From NCBI RefSeq assembly GCF_022427965.1, contig NZ_JAKTTI010000027.1, positions 1 through 60,854 on the forward strand: 60,854 nt of DNA, given 5' to 3'. The stretch's first letter is position 1. Every line of letters starts with the position of its first letter. The notes beneath the pieces were generated by a model. The model searched no databases. It was given only the letters and a program-made list of their open reading frames with translations, and was not told the origin of the DNA. The position numbers and the translations under genes are program-made. The stretch is from Fredinandcohnia quinoae. Lineage in GTDB: Bacteria; Bacillota; Bacilli; Bacillales; Bacillaceae_L. Positions 1 to 8,462 of the stretch are shown here, in pieces.

Positions 1-292
1 CTTAGCCATTGATTTCTCCACTTCATCTTCACTCGGGACATGGCTCAATATATCCACTTGTGTATAAACTTTACCGCCTTTTACAATTATATGGATATTT
101 TTTTGTATGTTTAATGTTCTCTAATGGATTGTCATGTAAGATTACTAAGTCAGCAATAGACCCCTCTTTAATTACACCAATACCATCCAGATTGATCGAC
201 TTTGCCGCATTTACTGTCGCTGCTTGTAACGCTGCCAATTCAGTAAAGCCAATCTCCACAAATATTTCGAGTTATTTTTAGGAGCCCAAAAG
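1..292 (-). pseudogene. Truncated, frameshifted copy of the amidohydrolase at 6292-7641
   Basis: Bases 1-273 match 6343-6614 of the intact amidohydrolase almost base for base. A run of seven T at about 97-103 replaces six bases in the intact gene and breaks the frame. After base 273 the match jumps: 274-291 resemble 6829-6845, which implies an internal deletion of about 215 bp. Only the C-terminal part of the enzyme is represented, around the segment with VEIGFTEL and NPLENIKHTK. The window edge cuts the fragment, so its 3' end is not seen. It is followed by a copy of the repeat array also found at 8803-9060, so the whole stretch looks like a shrunken second copy of 6.3-9.06 kb. Dead gene; no function expected. 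Confidence 0.85.
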
Positions 293-302
293 CTGTGGCC
301 AA

Positions 303-448
303 TCTGTTGATGAGATTTTGAAATTTAAAGTAAATATTAAAAATTCTTGTCTTAATCAGGTAAAATTAGCGGAGTTTTTTCCTTCTATTTTAACTATTTT
401 TTATTCAATTTTCTAATTAGAGGGGGTTTTTTCCACTATTTATCTGAT
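303..448. repeat. Short, deleted copy of the GCGGA/TTCC repeat array
   Basis: This stretch matches 8803-9060, with its start (TGTTGATGAGATTTT) and end (TTATCTGATT) both recognisable. Two of the four near-palindromic units are missing. The join falls exactly within a unit (AGCGGA followed by GTTTTTTCCTTCTAT), as if unit 1 and unit 3 had recombined. Non-coding. Confidence 0.75.
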
Positions 449-473
449 TCGCTGTATTATATAACCTATTTTT

Positions 474-1961
474 TTACCTAAAGATTTGTTTTACTCGAAA
501 AATAGCAATCATAAGATTGAAAAATGATGCAATTATTAGCAAGATAAAAATGCTTGGCATCATCAGAATGATACCTTCCCAGCTAAGTACTCTTCCGCCT
601 CCAATAAATGTCATTACCTTGGGCAAGAATATCAATAGACATAAAGGAATTAATCTTAACAAGAGATAAATTGTAGACAGCCATCTTGGTCGGCTTTTAT
701 ATTTCTCTGCCCAACGTTGTAATCGCAGTAGTTGTCGGATTCCCAAAATAATGGTCACGATAATGATTGCCCCCACTAATAACTCAAAAAGTTGATTGTT
801 ATAAAAGGGCTCTTTCTGTGGTTGGTTTGTTAAGATCTTTGCTATGCCATCTGTAAATGAGTAATAATCAACAAATATATTCATTCCACTATTGAATAGC
901 ATAACAATTCCATATCTTTCATCAGGTAATAATAATGCTTCAGATTTATATGTCCATAAAATTCCACTATGCTGAATTTGGTTTTTCCCATTATCATCCT
1001 TGAATGTATTCCAACCCATTCCATAGGAAATCTCGGAACTTGCCGGGGTATGCATTTTCTTGATCCCTTTGCTGCTGAGGAGCTGATTATTATCATACTT
1101 TCCTTCGTTTGATTGTATAATTAACCATTTAGCCATGTCCTTTGCACTTGAAACAATTCCTGCGGGACCATCTACAAACCACTCTGGTTCATCTTTTGCA
1201 ATGGGTTGACCAAATAAATAATAGTGCCCACCAATTACTTTATTACCTTTGTTAAGTTCTTTCGTGTTTACGACATTAAAGGTTTGTTTCATCTCTAATG
1301 GGTCAAAAATGTGGTGCTTCAAATACACTGAAAATTCCTCATTACTAACAGCTTCTACTAGAAGTGCGAGCAGTTGATAATTCGTGTTATTGTAATGATA
1401 CTCCTTTCCAGGTTCACTTGTGAGGGATACATTTCTTAATTGCTGGATTACCTCTTGAAATGATTTTGGTTGGGGATCAAGAGTCATATCATGGTATACT
1501 TTATCAGTTAAACCGCTAGTATGGTTTAATAAATGTCGTGGAGTAATTTTCGAACCTCTTAAGTCATTCAGTTGAAACGAGGGTACATATTGCTTAATTG
1601 GCTTATCTAAGTCGATCTTTCCTTCTTCCACAAGCTGCATGACAGATAATGCTGTAAATGCCTTACTTAATGAAGCAATCGCGAATTGTGTATCCTCTGT
1701 AATTGGAGTGTGATTTGAAGTTCTTCCATAACCTTTTGTAAAAATAACCTTATCATTATGGGTAATCGCAACAGCAGCTCCTGGAATATTATTTTTTTCC
1801 AGCTTTTTTTGAATATATTGGTCGATTTCGCCATTCGTATCATTTGCATCTGCCTTGGTTTTATTTCCCTCAAAGCACAACAAAGTTGCGAAAACAATTG
1901 CAATAGTTGACAATAGTAATCCTATTTTCTTTATCTGTTTTGGAAGTTTGATAGCTTTCAT
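474..1961 (-). CDS. Membrane-anchored serine hydrolase, beta-lactamase class C / PBP4* family
   Basis: This is a 495-residue protein. It has an N-terminal hydrophobic signal or anchor (about residues 12-31) and an extracellular serine-hydrolase domain (about 45-380). Three hydrophobic segments near the C-terminus (about 391-412, 429-447 and 461-486) fix it in the membrane. The class C catalytic motifs are visible: S97-L-S-K100, Y190-N-N192 and the H331-S-G333 triad that replaces KTG. Members of this family act on beta-lactams, D-amino-acid peptides or esters, and the substrate here cannot be told. It is the last gene of a response-regulator/ABC-transporter/kinase cluster, 36 bp after the kinase, so it is probably co-expressed and linked to cell-envelope defence. 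The ATG has a GGAGAG site about nine bases upstream. No convincing terminator follows. Confidence 0.85.
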   Translation of the reverse strand: MKAIKLPKQIKKIGLLLSTIAIVFATLLCFEGNKTKADANDTNGEIDQYIQKKLEKNNIPGAAVAITHNDKVIFTKGYGRTSNHTPITEDTQFAIASLSKAFTALSVMQLVEEGKIDLDKPIKQYVPSFQLNDLRGSKITPRHLLNHTSGLTDKVYHDMTLDPQPKSFQEVIQQLRNVSLTSEPGKEYHYNNTNYQLLALLVEAVSNEEFSVYLKHHIFDPLEMKQTFNVVNTKELNKGNKVIGGHYYLFGQPIAKDEPEWFVDGPAGIVSSAKDMAKWLIIQSNEGKYDNNQLLSSKGIKKMHTPASSEISYGMGWNTFKDDNGKNQIQHSGILWTYKSEALLLPDERYGIVMLFNSGMNIFVDYYSFTDGIAKILTNQPQKEPFYNNQLFELLVGAIIIVTIILGIRQLLRLQRWAEKYKSRPRWLSTIYLLLRLIPLCLLIFLPKVMTFIGGGRVLSWEGIILMMPSIFILLIIASFFNLMIAIFRVKQIFR

Positions 1962-1997
1962 TGTACTGCTCTCCTTTTGTTTAGCAGCTATTAGCCC

Positions 1998-2930
1998 CTA
2001 TTCTTTAGTATTGTAATTATGTTCTTCGATTTTCCACTCACATTTCATAAATAATTGATGCTCTTTCAATTCCGCCGAAAGACTTCCATTCATTTTTTCC
2101 ATTAAACTTTTGGCAATGGATAATCCGAGTCCTGTTCCTTTTCCTTTTCTTGCTTGATCCGCTTTATAAAAGCGATCAAACAAGTGAAAAAGATCTTCTT
2201 CCTTTAATTGCGGAGCCGGATTACTAATCGTAAGCCCAACAAATGACGGGGTATTTTTTAAAGTAATTGTTACATTGCCTGTTGAATGCTTAATAGCGTT
2301 TGTAACTAAGTTTTCAATTACCCGCTTTACTGCAGAAGAATCAGCCATAACCTTCATATCATCCTCCGGAATATTAATAGTCGGCTCTATATCCTTTTGA
2401 TAGAATTCTTCATAAAACCCTACCAAAACCTCCGGAACCAAATCATTTAATTGAATGGATTCTATCTTTAATGGATAATCTGCTGACTCAATAACGGATA
2501 ACTCAAAAAAGTCCTCTAGTAACACTTTTAACCTTGATGCACCATTTTTTACAATCATGATATACTCTTTTCTTATTTCGGGAGGGACATCCTCACTTTC
2601 CAAAAATTGAATATACCCCAAAATAGAAGTCATTGGTGTACGAATATCATGTGAAATATTTGAAATTGCTTGCTTTAACTCATTCTCTTTACGTCTTTTT
2701 TGTGCAATGGCTTTCTTCGTTTCATCTATTTGAACATTAATACCCTCGGCTAATTTTTCCAAATCCTTTTCGAAAAAAGCGAGACTTATTGTCTTATCAG
2801 TTTTATTGTGATGTCTACCCTGTAATTGTTCATTAATACTTCGTATTTCCTTTTTCAGGAAGATAAAACGGATGAGAAAAAATAATGTAATAAAAATTGA
2901 TATTATTGTTACATAGATCATATTCCTCAT
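1998..2930 (-). CDS. Sensor histidine kinase of the BcrAB-type transporter cluster
   Basis: This 310-residue kinase has one N-terminal membrane segment (about residues 5-24) and no recognisable extracellular sensor domain. A linker or coiled coil leads to the HisKA domain with the H-box S-H94-D-I-R-T-P. The HATPase domain carries N-L-V-T-N211 and G-K-G-T-G-L-G-L at about 263-270. The tiny outside region is typical of kinases that sense through a partner ABC transporter, which fits the neighbouring permease. Size and gene set resemble B. subtilis ycbLMNO (regulator, kinase, ATPase, permease). It starts 11 bp after the permease stop. An ATG three codons further in has a comparable ribosome site, so the start is uncertain by three residues. 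Confidence 0.9.
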   Translation of the reverse strand: MRNMIYVTIISIFITLFFLIRFIFLKKEIRSINEQLQGRHHNKTDKTISLAFFEKDLEKLAEGINVQIDETKKAIAQKRRKENELKQAISNISHDIRTPMTSILGYIQFLESEDVPPEIRKEYIMIVKNGASRLKVLLEDFFELSVIESADYPLKIESIQLNDLVPEVLVGFYEEFYQKDIEPTINIPEDDMKVMADSSAVKRVIENLVTNAIKHSTGNVTITLKNTPSFVGLTISNPAPQLKEEDLFHLFDRFYKADQARKGKGTGLGLSIAKSLMEKMNGSLSAELKEHQLFMKCEWKIEEHNYNTKE

Positions 2931-2941
2931 CCACCATTCGT

Positions 2942-3691
2942 TTATTTTATTTCCTTTTTCCGAAATAAGATGCTCCCCAAAATTCCGAAAGCGATAAAAG
3001 TTACGATCGGAGTTATGACCAATTTAATCAATTCGGCACCATGAACTATGTCAATATTTCCAATATCTAAAAATAACTTAAATACAGAATAGTTATAAAT
3101 GATTTCAAATACTGGAGATACACTACTCAATAAATTTAAAACACTATCAAAAATAATAAAAAAGATAAGCATAAACCCGATTGCCTTACCACTATCAGTA
3201 AATATCGTAGCAAACAAAGCCATCATTGACGCAAAAGCTATTGTATAAAGAATCGTTAATCCAATTGTTCCAGCAAAATATCTGATTCCCGGCATTCCAT
3301 TGAAATGAAGGAAAACTGAGATAGCCCCCGTGAAAATAATCGGAAATATCAATGAAATTAGAATGGAACTAATACAATAGACAATCAATTTTGCCATATA
3401 AAGACGGACCCTACTATTCCCTGAGGCAACAATACTCTTCATCGTTCCAATTGAATATTCGCTAGAAATAAAGAAGCCAGCTAATATACAGGGAACAAGT
3501 CTTATGACATAGTTGTTACCCTCAAGGATGGTATTACGATAAAAATCGTTTACTTTTATCACACCTGCTCCCTCATCAAAAACAATTAACAAAGGATAAG
3601 AAAGACTAACAGCCAACAGAATGATGATTAATGTCCAAAGTGATCGATCTTTCTTCAATTTAAACCATTCTGCCTTTATAAGATTATCCAC
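2942..3691 (-). CDS. ABC-2-type permease, BcrB-like
   Basis: This is a 249-residue protein with six predicted membrane segments, the fold of ABC-2 permeases that remove or resist peptide antibiotics. I place the start at GTG 3691, which has GGGGG eight bases upstream and overlaps the last codons of the ATPase gene (GTGGATAA). A longer frame from TTG 3706 is open but has no ribosome site. It should pair with the ATPase just upstream to form the transporter, and it sits directly before the kinase gene. The substrate is unknown; bacitracin-like or lantibiotic peptides are the usual guess for this arrangement. Confidence 0.85.
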   Translation of the reverse strand: MDNLIKAEWFKLKKDRSLWTLIIILLAVSLSYPLLIVFDEGAGVIKVNDFYRNTILEGNNYVIRLVPCILAGFFISSEYSIGTMKSIVASGNSRVRLYMAKLIVYCISSILISLIFPIIFTGAISVFLHFNGMPGIRYFAGTIGLTILYTIAFASMMALFATIFTDSGKAIGFMLIFFIIFDSVLNLLSSVSPVFEIIYNYSVFKLFLDIGNIDIVHGAELIKLVITPIVTFIAFGILGSILFRKKEIK

Positions 3692-4607
3692 GATGAGTGC
3701 CCCCAATACGATTCATAAAATAGGACTCTAGATCCTGTCCAATTGGCATGAGTTGCTCAATAACCAGTCCTTCATTCACAAGAATTGAGGAAACCTTTCC
3801 AGGAGTATCAACATAGTCGAATAGTCTAATACTTCCATCTGGCATAACTTCAAAGTCACTCATTGAAAGTGTCGTTTCAATAATCGTGGCCGCTTTTTCT
3901 GGATTATTTACTTTAATATGCAAAAACTGCTGACATTTTGCATTAAGCTCATCAACCGTTAATTGTTCCAATAAATTACCTTTATGAATAATCCCATAAT
4001 GGGTCGCAAGTAAATGTAATTCACTCAATAGATGGCTGGAAATTAAAATGGTCTTGCCATATTCCTGATTTAATTTTTTCAATAGCTCTCGTATTTCAAC
4101 GACCCCCATCGGATCCAAGCCGTTGATAGGCTCATCAAGAATTAAAAATTCAGGATCTCCAAGTAAAGCAATGGCTATTCCTAACCTTTGCTTCATACCT
4201 AATGAAAAGTTCTTTGCCTTCTTTTTCCTTGTATCCCGAAGACCTACTATCGTAAGTGTTCTCTCCACGCATTCTTTCCCTGGAATTCCTTTTAAAAGCC
4301 GATGTGCTTCTAAATTTTCAGCAGCCGTCATATGCGGATATAATGCGGGCCCTTCTATGATTGTACCGATCCGCTTCCTTGCCTTAATTAGTCCTTGCCC
4401 AAAGCTATGACCGAATAATTCAATCGAACCAGAAGTTGGACCCGCAAGACCTGTAATAATTCGAATAAATGTAGACTTTCCAGCACCGTTTTGTCCAATG
4501 AAACCATAAATTGATCCTTTTTTAATAGATAAGTTCACTTTATTTAGAGCAACTTGTTTTTTAAATTGTTTTGTTAAGTTACTTGTTTTCAGTACATAAT
4601 CGCTCAT
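3684..4607 (-). CDS. ABC transporter ATP-binding protein, BcrA-like
   Basis: This is a 307-residue ATPase, the typical length for BcrA/YcbN-type subunits. Walker A is G38-Q-N-G-A-G-K-S-T46, the signature is F-S135-L-G-M-K-Q at about 134-140, and Walker B ends in L-D158-E159-P. The roughly 90-residue C-terminal extension after the nucleotide-binding core is normal for the group. It is the first gene after the operator-like repeats at 4636-4690, and its stop overlaps the permease start. The ATG follows a GGAGGGGG ribosome site. Confidence 0.92.
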   Translation of the reverse strand: MSDYVLKTSNLTKQFKKQVALNKVNLSIKKGSIYGFIGQNGAGKSTFIRIITGLAGPTSGSIELFGHSFGQGLIKARKRIGTIIEGPALYPHMTAAENLEAHRLLKGIPGKECVERTLTIVGLRDTRKKKAKNFSLGMKQRLGIAIALLGDPEFLILDEPINGLDPMGVVEIRELLKKLNQEYGKTILISSHLLSELHLLATHYGIIHKGNLLEQLTVDELNAKCQQFLHIKVNNPEKAATIIETTLSMSDFEVMPDGSIRLFDYVDTPGKVSSILVNEGLVIEQLMPIGQDLESYFMNRIGGTHRG

Positions 4608-4635
4608 GAATCCCCCTCCTCAACATGATGCTTTT

Positions 4636-4690
4636 AGTATAGAAGGCAAATCTTAACAGACTCTTAAGGAAAATCTTAAGAAAACCTTAA
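4636..4690 (-). promoter_or_regulatory. Four direct TTAAG repeats and -10 box: likely response-regulator operator
   Basis: Read on the minus strand, TTAAG occurs four times (plus-strand CTTAA at 4652, 4663, 4675 and 4686), spaced 11, 12 and 11 bp, i.e. one per helical turn. A TATACT -10 box lies at 4641-4636, but the place where a -35 box should be is covered by the repeats and does not match consensus. This is the layout of promoters activated by OmpR-family regulators binding direct repeats. The first repeat overlaps the stop codon of the regulator gene, so transporter, kinase and hydrolase are probably induced separately from the regulator. Confidence 0.6.
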
Positions 4691-5379
4691 GTTTTAAATC
4701 GATACCCCATTCCCCATACGGTCTCGATATACTGCTCATCCGGATTTATGACTGACAACTTGTTTCGTATGTTACTTATATGTACATTAATCGTATTATC
4801 GTCCCCATAAAACGCCTCTTTCCACACACTTTCAAACAAATTTTTCTTCGTGAAAACCTTTTTCGGAGATGACATGAAAAGAACTAATATCTCGTATTCA
4901 CGTGCTGTAAAATTTAGTTCCTTTCCCTGAACAAAAATAGTTTTTGCCTCGGTATCGACTTCAATATCCTTATGTACAAGTCTTTTCGTGATTGGCAGTT
5001 TATTTATTCGTTGAGATCTTCTCAAATGTGAGTCAATCCGAGCAGAGACTTCCTCAATATCAAAAGGCTTTGTAATATAATCATCTGCACCGGTTCTTAA
5101 CATACCTATTTTTGTTTCTTGATCCACTTTTGCCGAAATAATAATAACTGGGATATTACTTTGTTCAGCAATCTTTGTAAGGATTTCATTACCTGACATC
5201 CCTGGAAGCATAAGATCGAGGAGTACCATATCCCATTCCTTCATTTTCAGATACAGCATTGCTTCTGTACCAGAATAAGCAGACTGCGGAAAGTAGCCAC
5301 TTTTTCTAATAATATTACATAGTAATTGATTAATATCATTGTCATCTTCTACTACTAAGATATTGATTTGTTCACCCAT
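4687..5379 (-). CDS. OmpR-family response regulator
   Basis: This 230-residue regulator has a receiver domain (residues 1-115: acidic pocket E11-D12-D13, phospho-acceptor D55, K104 in TKPF) and a C-terminal winged-helix DNA-binding domain. The ATG at 5379 has AGGTGA eight bases upstream and is preferred over an in-frame GTG four codons earlier. It is the first gene of the cluster and the expected partner of the kinase at 1998-2930. The helical-phase direct repeats just downstream are its probable binding site. Confidence 0.92.
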   Translation of the reverse strand: MGEQINILVVEDDNDINQLLCNIIRKSGYFPQSAYSGTEAMLYLKMKEWDMVLLDLMLPGMSGNEILTKIAEQSNIPVIIISAKVDQETKIGMLRTGADDYITKPFDIEEVSARIDSHLRRSQRINKLPITKRLVHKDIEVDTEAKTIFVQGKELNFTAREYEILVLFMSSPKKVFTKKNLFESVWKEAFYGDDNTINVHISNIRNKLSVINPDEQYIETVWGMGYRFKT

Positions 5380-5391
5380 ATTTTGTTTCAC

Positions 5392-5722
5392 CTACATCTT
5401 TTGATATTAGTTTTCTTGCCAACTTTCCATTTTATGAAATACATCTCAATTGGAACCATATTATACCAATTATTTAAAAGAGAAAAAGGTTGATCTTCGA
5501 GTAAGTAAATCTTTGGTCATATAAATAAAATAACATATCATTTAGTATAAAATTGAAGTTGATTCCCCATTACATAATGCCGAACTAATCTTTTTAATAG
5601 GTTCTTTTCTAAAATATTGTTGCTTTTTATGATAAATTTAAGTGATTTAGTTTTATGATAGAATAGGATTATTACAGATCAAATAGAGTAATTAAATATG
5701 TCATTTTATAAGGAGGAATTAT
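5392..5722. other. Gene-free stretch between divergent genes
   Basis: This is the space between the regulator (minus) and the small protein (plus). It is AT-rich and must hold two outward promoters. I see no box good enough to assign and no repeat or open frame of interest, apart from the AAGGAGG ribosome site at its right end. Confidence 0.4.
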
Positions 5723-6001
5723 GTGGAATATAACTTTGTTGAAGTATTGATACTATTTATTGCAGTTTATTTACTCTTTACGGTCATTAAACTTGATGGG
5801 CGTGTCAAAGGGTTGAAATATACGTTAGACCAGATTTCTAAACAAACTGATGTACCTGAAATGCCAATAAATAATGAATTACGACAACTACTAAATGAAG
5901 GCAACGATGTCAAAGCAGTAAAAAGGGTTAGAGAAACTTTAGGACTTTCATTGGTAGAAGCCAAACAATACGTTGATGCCTTGAAATTTGAAGGTAAATA
6001 A
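5723..6001 (+). CDS. Small membrane-anchored protein with L7/L12 C-terminal-like domain
   Basis: This is a 92-residue protein. Residues 5-21 are a single membrane helix. Residues about 52-90 (LRQLLNEGNDVKAVK, then RETLGLSLVEAKQYVDAL) resemble the C-terminal domain of ribosomal protein L7/L12, a module found in many short Bacillus proteins of unknown role. The start is GTG at 5723, six bases after GGAGG; the overlapping ATG at 5721 is out of frame. It stands alone with its own promoter region and a hairpin 170 bp downstream. Function unknown. Confidence 0.75.
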   Translation: MEYNFVEVLILFIAVYLLFTVIKLDGRVKGLKYTLDQISKQTDVPEMPINNELRQLLNEGNDVKAVKRVRETLGLSLVEAKQYVDALKFEGK

Positions 6002-6168
6002 TCTGTTATAAATCCTCATACTATTAAACGTAATGTTATGGTAGTAACGAAGCATATGTGAATAGTGTTTATCTTGTGTTCTACAACCGGGGCATATTAT
6101 TGAATACTATTGGTTACCAAATGTCGCTTTGGTAGGCTCTATAGAACCTAGTGGATAAGAAAAATTAA

Positions 6169-6213
6169 AAACAGATAGAATGGTATCAATAAATGATACT
6201 TTTCTACCTGTTT
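6169..6213. terminator. Imperfect long hairpin between convergent genes
   Basis: AAACAGATAGAA-TG-GTATCA pairs with TGATAC-TT-TTCTACCTGTTT around a five-base loop. It lies downstream of both the small plus-strand gene and the minus-strand amidohydrolase, so it could stop transcription from either side. The T-run is weak, so the call is tentative. Confidence 0.45.
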
Positions 6214-6291
6214 CATTGATAAAACTTTTCTTTCATATTTGAAGAGATAATTTTTCGAATAAGAGAAATTGTTCAAGTTTCCTCTTTAAGG

Positions 6292-7641
6292 CTAATCACA
6301 TTTAATTTTTAATTTCCCTAATACATCCCATTGTTCAATGAACTTAGCCATTGATTTCTCCACTTCATCTTCACTCGGGACATGGCTCAATATATCCTCT
6401 TGTGTATAAGCTTTACCGCCTTTTACAATGATATGGATATCTTTTGTATGTTTAATGTTCTCTAATGGATTGTCCTTTAAGATTACTAAATCAGCAATAG
6501 ATCCCTCTTTAATTACACCAATACCATCCAGATTGATCGATTTTGCCGCATTTACTGTCGCTGCTTGTAACGCTTCCAATTCAGTAAAGCCAATCTCCAC
6601 AAATATTTCGAGTTCACGGTGTAATGACATACCAGGGTATGTATATAATAAGCCAGGCGTATCCGTTCCAGCAACTACTGTTCCACCCATATCGTGATAA
6701 ATTTTGGCAATAGCCTTCTGTAAGTTATGGGTTTTGGCATTATTTGATTTTATCAAGTCTATATATTCTGATTGTTGATTCCAATATTGCATAATGTAAT
6801 TTATATTTGAAGCAGATTCTATGACAATATTTTTAGGCGACCAAAATTTGGGATATTTGATAGATTGATCGTAAATAACCATAGTCGGGCATAGTTTTAC
6901 ATTGTAACCCAGCATTTTCTCACAAAGTTCCTTGATTTTTTCTTGATCTGGATTTTCCCAATCGATATGACTCCATTCCACTTGGTCTACAAATAAATTC
7001 CACCCTTTATACATCTCATGTGCAAAACCAGATGCATGCTCAATCCAATTAACCCCTAACTCAGCTGCATCTAAAGCAGTTAATTCTTTTGAATTCTCCA
7101 GATCAATGGCAACTTCCAAGTTGTACTTCTTCGCCTCATCTACAGCCGCTGCCATAACCTCTCTTTTGATCCATCCATACAATTTAACAAACTTTACGCC
7201 CACTTCTACTTGTCTACGAACTTCTTTCCTCGCTTCTTCTGGATCATCTGTTACGAGATTACCATAACTAGTTGGACCCCATTGACCAGGTGTTCCATCA
7301 ATCATTCTATCTGATGCGTACACTCGTGGTGTGGGTGTATCATCAGGTTTTTCAATTAAGTTTTTTAGTAAAAGGACATTACCTGCAGTATTACGTATTG
7401 TCGTTACCCCCGATGCAACGAAATGGGGAGCAAAACGTTCATTAATATGACAGTGCATATCGATTAAACCTGGAATAATATATTTACCTTCAGCATCAAC
7501 TATTCGTACACCTTCTGGTAACACATCATCACTTTTAAATATTCTTTTTACCGTATTTCTCTCTACTTCGATTGAACCTATATAAGAATCGCCATTTTCC
7601 ACATCAATGATTGTTCCGTTTTTAATAATGAGATTGCTCAT
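6292..7641 (-). CDS. Metal-dependent amidohydrolase (imidazolonepropionase/prolidase-like)
   Basis: This is a 449-residue amidohydrolase-superfamily enzyme with a split N- and C-terminal beta domain around a TIM barrel. Visible ligands are H63-x-H65 (DMHCH), the carboxylatable K153 in VKFVKLYG, H202 in IEHASG and D327 in AGTDTPG. The position that normally carries the other histidine (VAVHA in related enzymes) reads V-A-I-D180, an unusual change. The substrate is unknown; relatives hydrolyse cyclic amides or Xaa-Pro dipeptides. It has no signal peptide, so it is cytoplasmic. It is a single gene, and a dead fragment of a near-identical copy lies at bases 1-292. A clear ATG starts it; no operon partner. 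Confidence 0.85.
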   Translation of the reverse strand: MSNLIIKNGTIIDVENGDSYIGSIEVERNTVKRIFKSDDVLPEGVRIVDAEGKYIIPGLIDMHCHINERFAPHFVASGVTTIRNTAGNVLLLKNLIEKPDDTPTPRVYASDRMIDGTPGQWGPTSYGNLVTDDPEEARKEVRRQVEVGVKFVKLYGWIKREVMAAAVDEAKKYNLEVAIDLENSKELTALDAAELGVNWIEHASGFAHEMYKGWNLFVDQVEWSHIDWENPDQEKIKELCEKMLGYNVKLCPTMVIYDQSIKYPKFWSPKNIVIESASNINYIMQYWNQQSEYIDLIKSNNAKTHNLQKAIAKIYHDMGGTVVAGTDTPGLLYTYPGMSLHRELEIFVEIGFTELEALQAATVNAAKSINLDGIGVIKEGSIADLVILKDNPLENIKHTKDIHIIVKGGKAYTQEDILSHVPSEDEVEKSMAKFIEQWDVLGKLKIKCD

Positions 7642-7880
7642 TTTTTATCTCCTTACATTTTCTGTTTAATGTATTATGAAGGGTTAGGGGCATAATGTAT
7701 TATTTATTGATTTTTTAGATAACTCTTTGTAATTATTATGTTATAAAATGTAATAATGTTCAAGGAATTACTGGGAAGTAATAATCTAAGATGTAATACT
7801 TGGTTTATCTTAAATAAATAATGTCTTCCAATTAAATACTTTATACTGTCCTTTATCGTTGTTTACGTTGAAAACTATAA
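7642..7880. other. Gene-free stretch upstream of the amidohydrolase
   Basis: AT-rich DNA that must contain the amidohydrolase promoter on the minus strand. No clear box, repeat or open frame stands out. It runs into the decayed plus-strand frame that starts at 7881. Confidence 0.4.
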
Positions 7881-8063
7881 TTACTTACTCTAGATAATAC
7901 GTCTACAGAGATAAAAAATGGCATTCTTGGTATCTATACTTACGTTAAATACGGTGAAAAACATATTGTAGGTAAAGGTACTTTTCTTCCTTTAGATAAA
8001 TTAAAAAAGGGCCAATAATATGCATTTATTTATGGTAAGGTTCACCGTGATGACCCAAAATGA
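7881..8063 (+). pseudogene. Possible decayed coding remnant
   Basis: One plus-strand frame reads as protein-like sequence (GILGIYTYVKYGEKHIVGKG, then FLPLDKLKKGQ). It meets a TAA at 8016, then continues in frame (YAFIYGKVHRDDPK) to a TGA at 8061. There is no start codon with a ribosome site. I do not recognise the family. Its end overlaps the attachment-site copy at 8026-8043, so it may be the broken edge of a former insert. Confidence 0.35.
8026..8043 (-). other. SCC-type attachment-site copy (E-P-Y-H-K-stop), leftmost
   Basis: Read on the minus strand this is GAACCTTACCATAAATAA. It matches the last 18 bases of rlmH (GAACCTTACCACAAATGA) at 16 of 18 positions and also encodes EPYHK-stop. No rlmH sequence precedes it beyond the CACGGT triplets. 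The SCC elements of staphylococci use this same 18-base stretch at the end of rlmH as their integration site, so this is probably an att boundary. Confidence 0.6.
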
Positions 8064-8081
8064 GGTTTTTATCTTATAAGA

Positions 8082-8462
8082 TTATTTAACTACCATTTCC
8101 TTTAAATCTATTATTGCACCAGATTCAACCATAAAATCTATTCCAAGAATACCATTAAATCCATAGGTTTCTTTAGTTATTCCTAATTGTAATTGAAAAG
8201 AATTGAACAAATGGTGGTTAATTTTTATATCAGATACAATTTGTTCATAGCAGAGCTCGCTTTCCCCTCCAATACCGTACATTCTTTTAGGTCTGCCGTT
8301 AGTTCGGTCAATAATAAGACCAATTGCTTCTACTTCATCGGTGTCGAAAATAGTTGTGGAACATCCAGTATCTAAAAGAACATCATTTAAGTGGATTGTC
8401 TTTCCATTGTAAGAGAGCAAAACGGAGACTAGAGGTAACCCATCATACATTTCAATCTTCAT
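8082..8462 (-). CDS. Retropepsin-like aspartic protease domain protein
   Basis: This is a 126-residue protein with the catalytic D31-T-G33 (LLDTGCS) and the closing GILGIDF segment at about residues 104-110, the pattern of retropepsin/clan AA single-domain proteases, which work as dimers. No signal peptide or membrane segment. Its ATG overlaps the stop of the preceding gene (ATGA), so the two are translationally coupled. The substrate is unknown. It lies between two attachment-site copies and is probably cassette cargo. Confidence 0.75.
   Translation of the reverse strand: MKIEMYDGLPLVSVLLSYNGKTIHLNDVLLDTGCSTTIFDTDEVEAIGLIIDRTNGRPKRMYGIGGESELCYEQIVSDIKINHHLFNSFQLQLGITKETYGFNGILGIDFMVESGAIIDLKEMVVK

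Noticed and set aside
9..281. A 90-codon plus-strand open frame over the first 280 bases
   Set aside because: It is the antisense of the amidohydrolase fragment; the same antisense frame appears at 6428-6697 over the intact gene.
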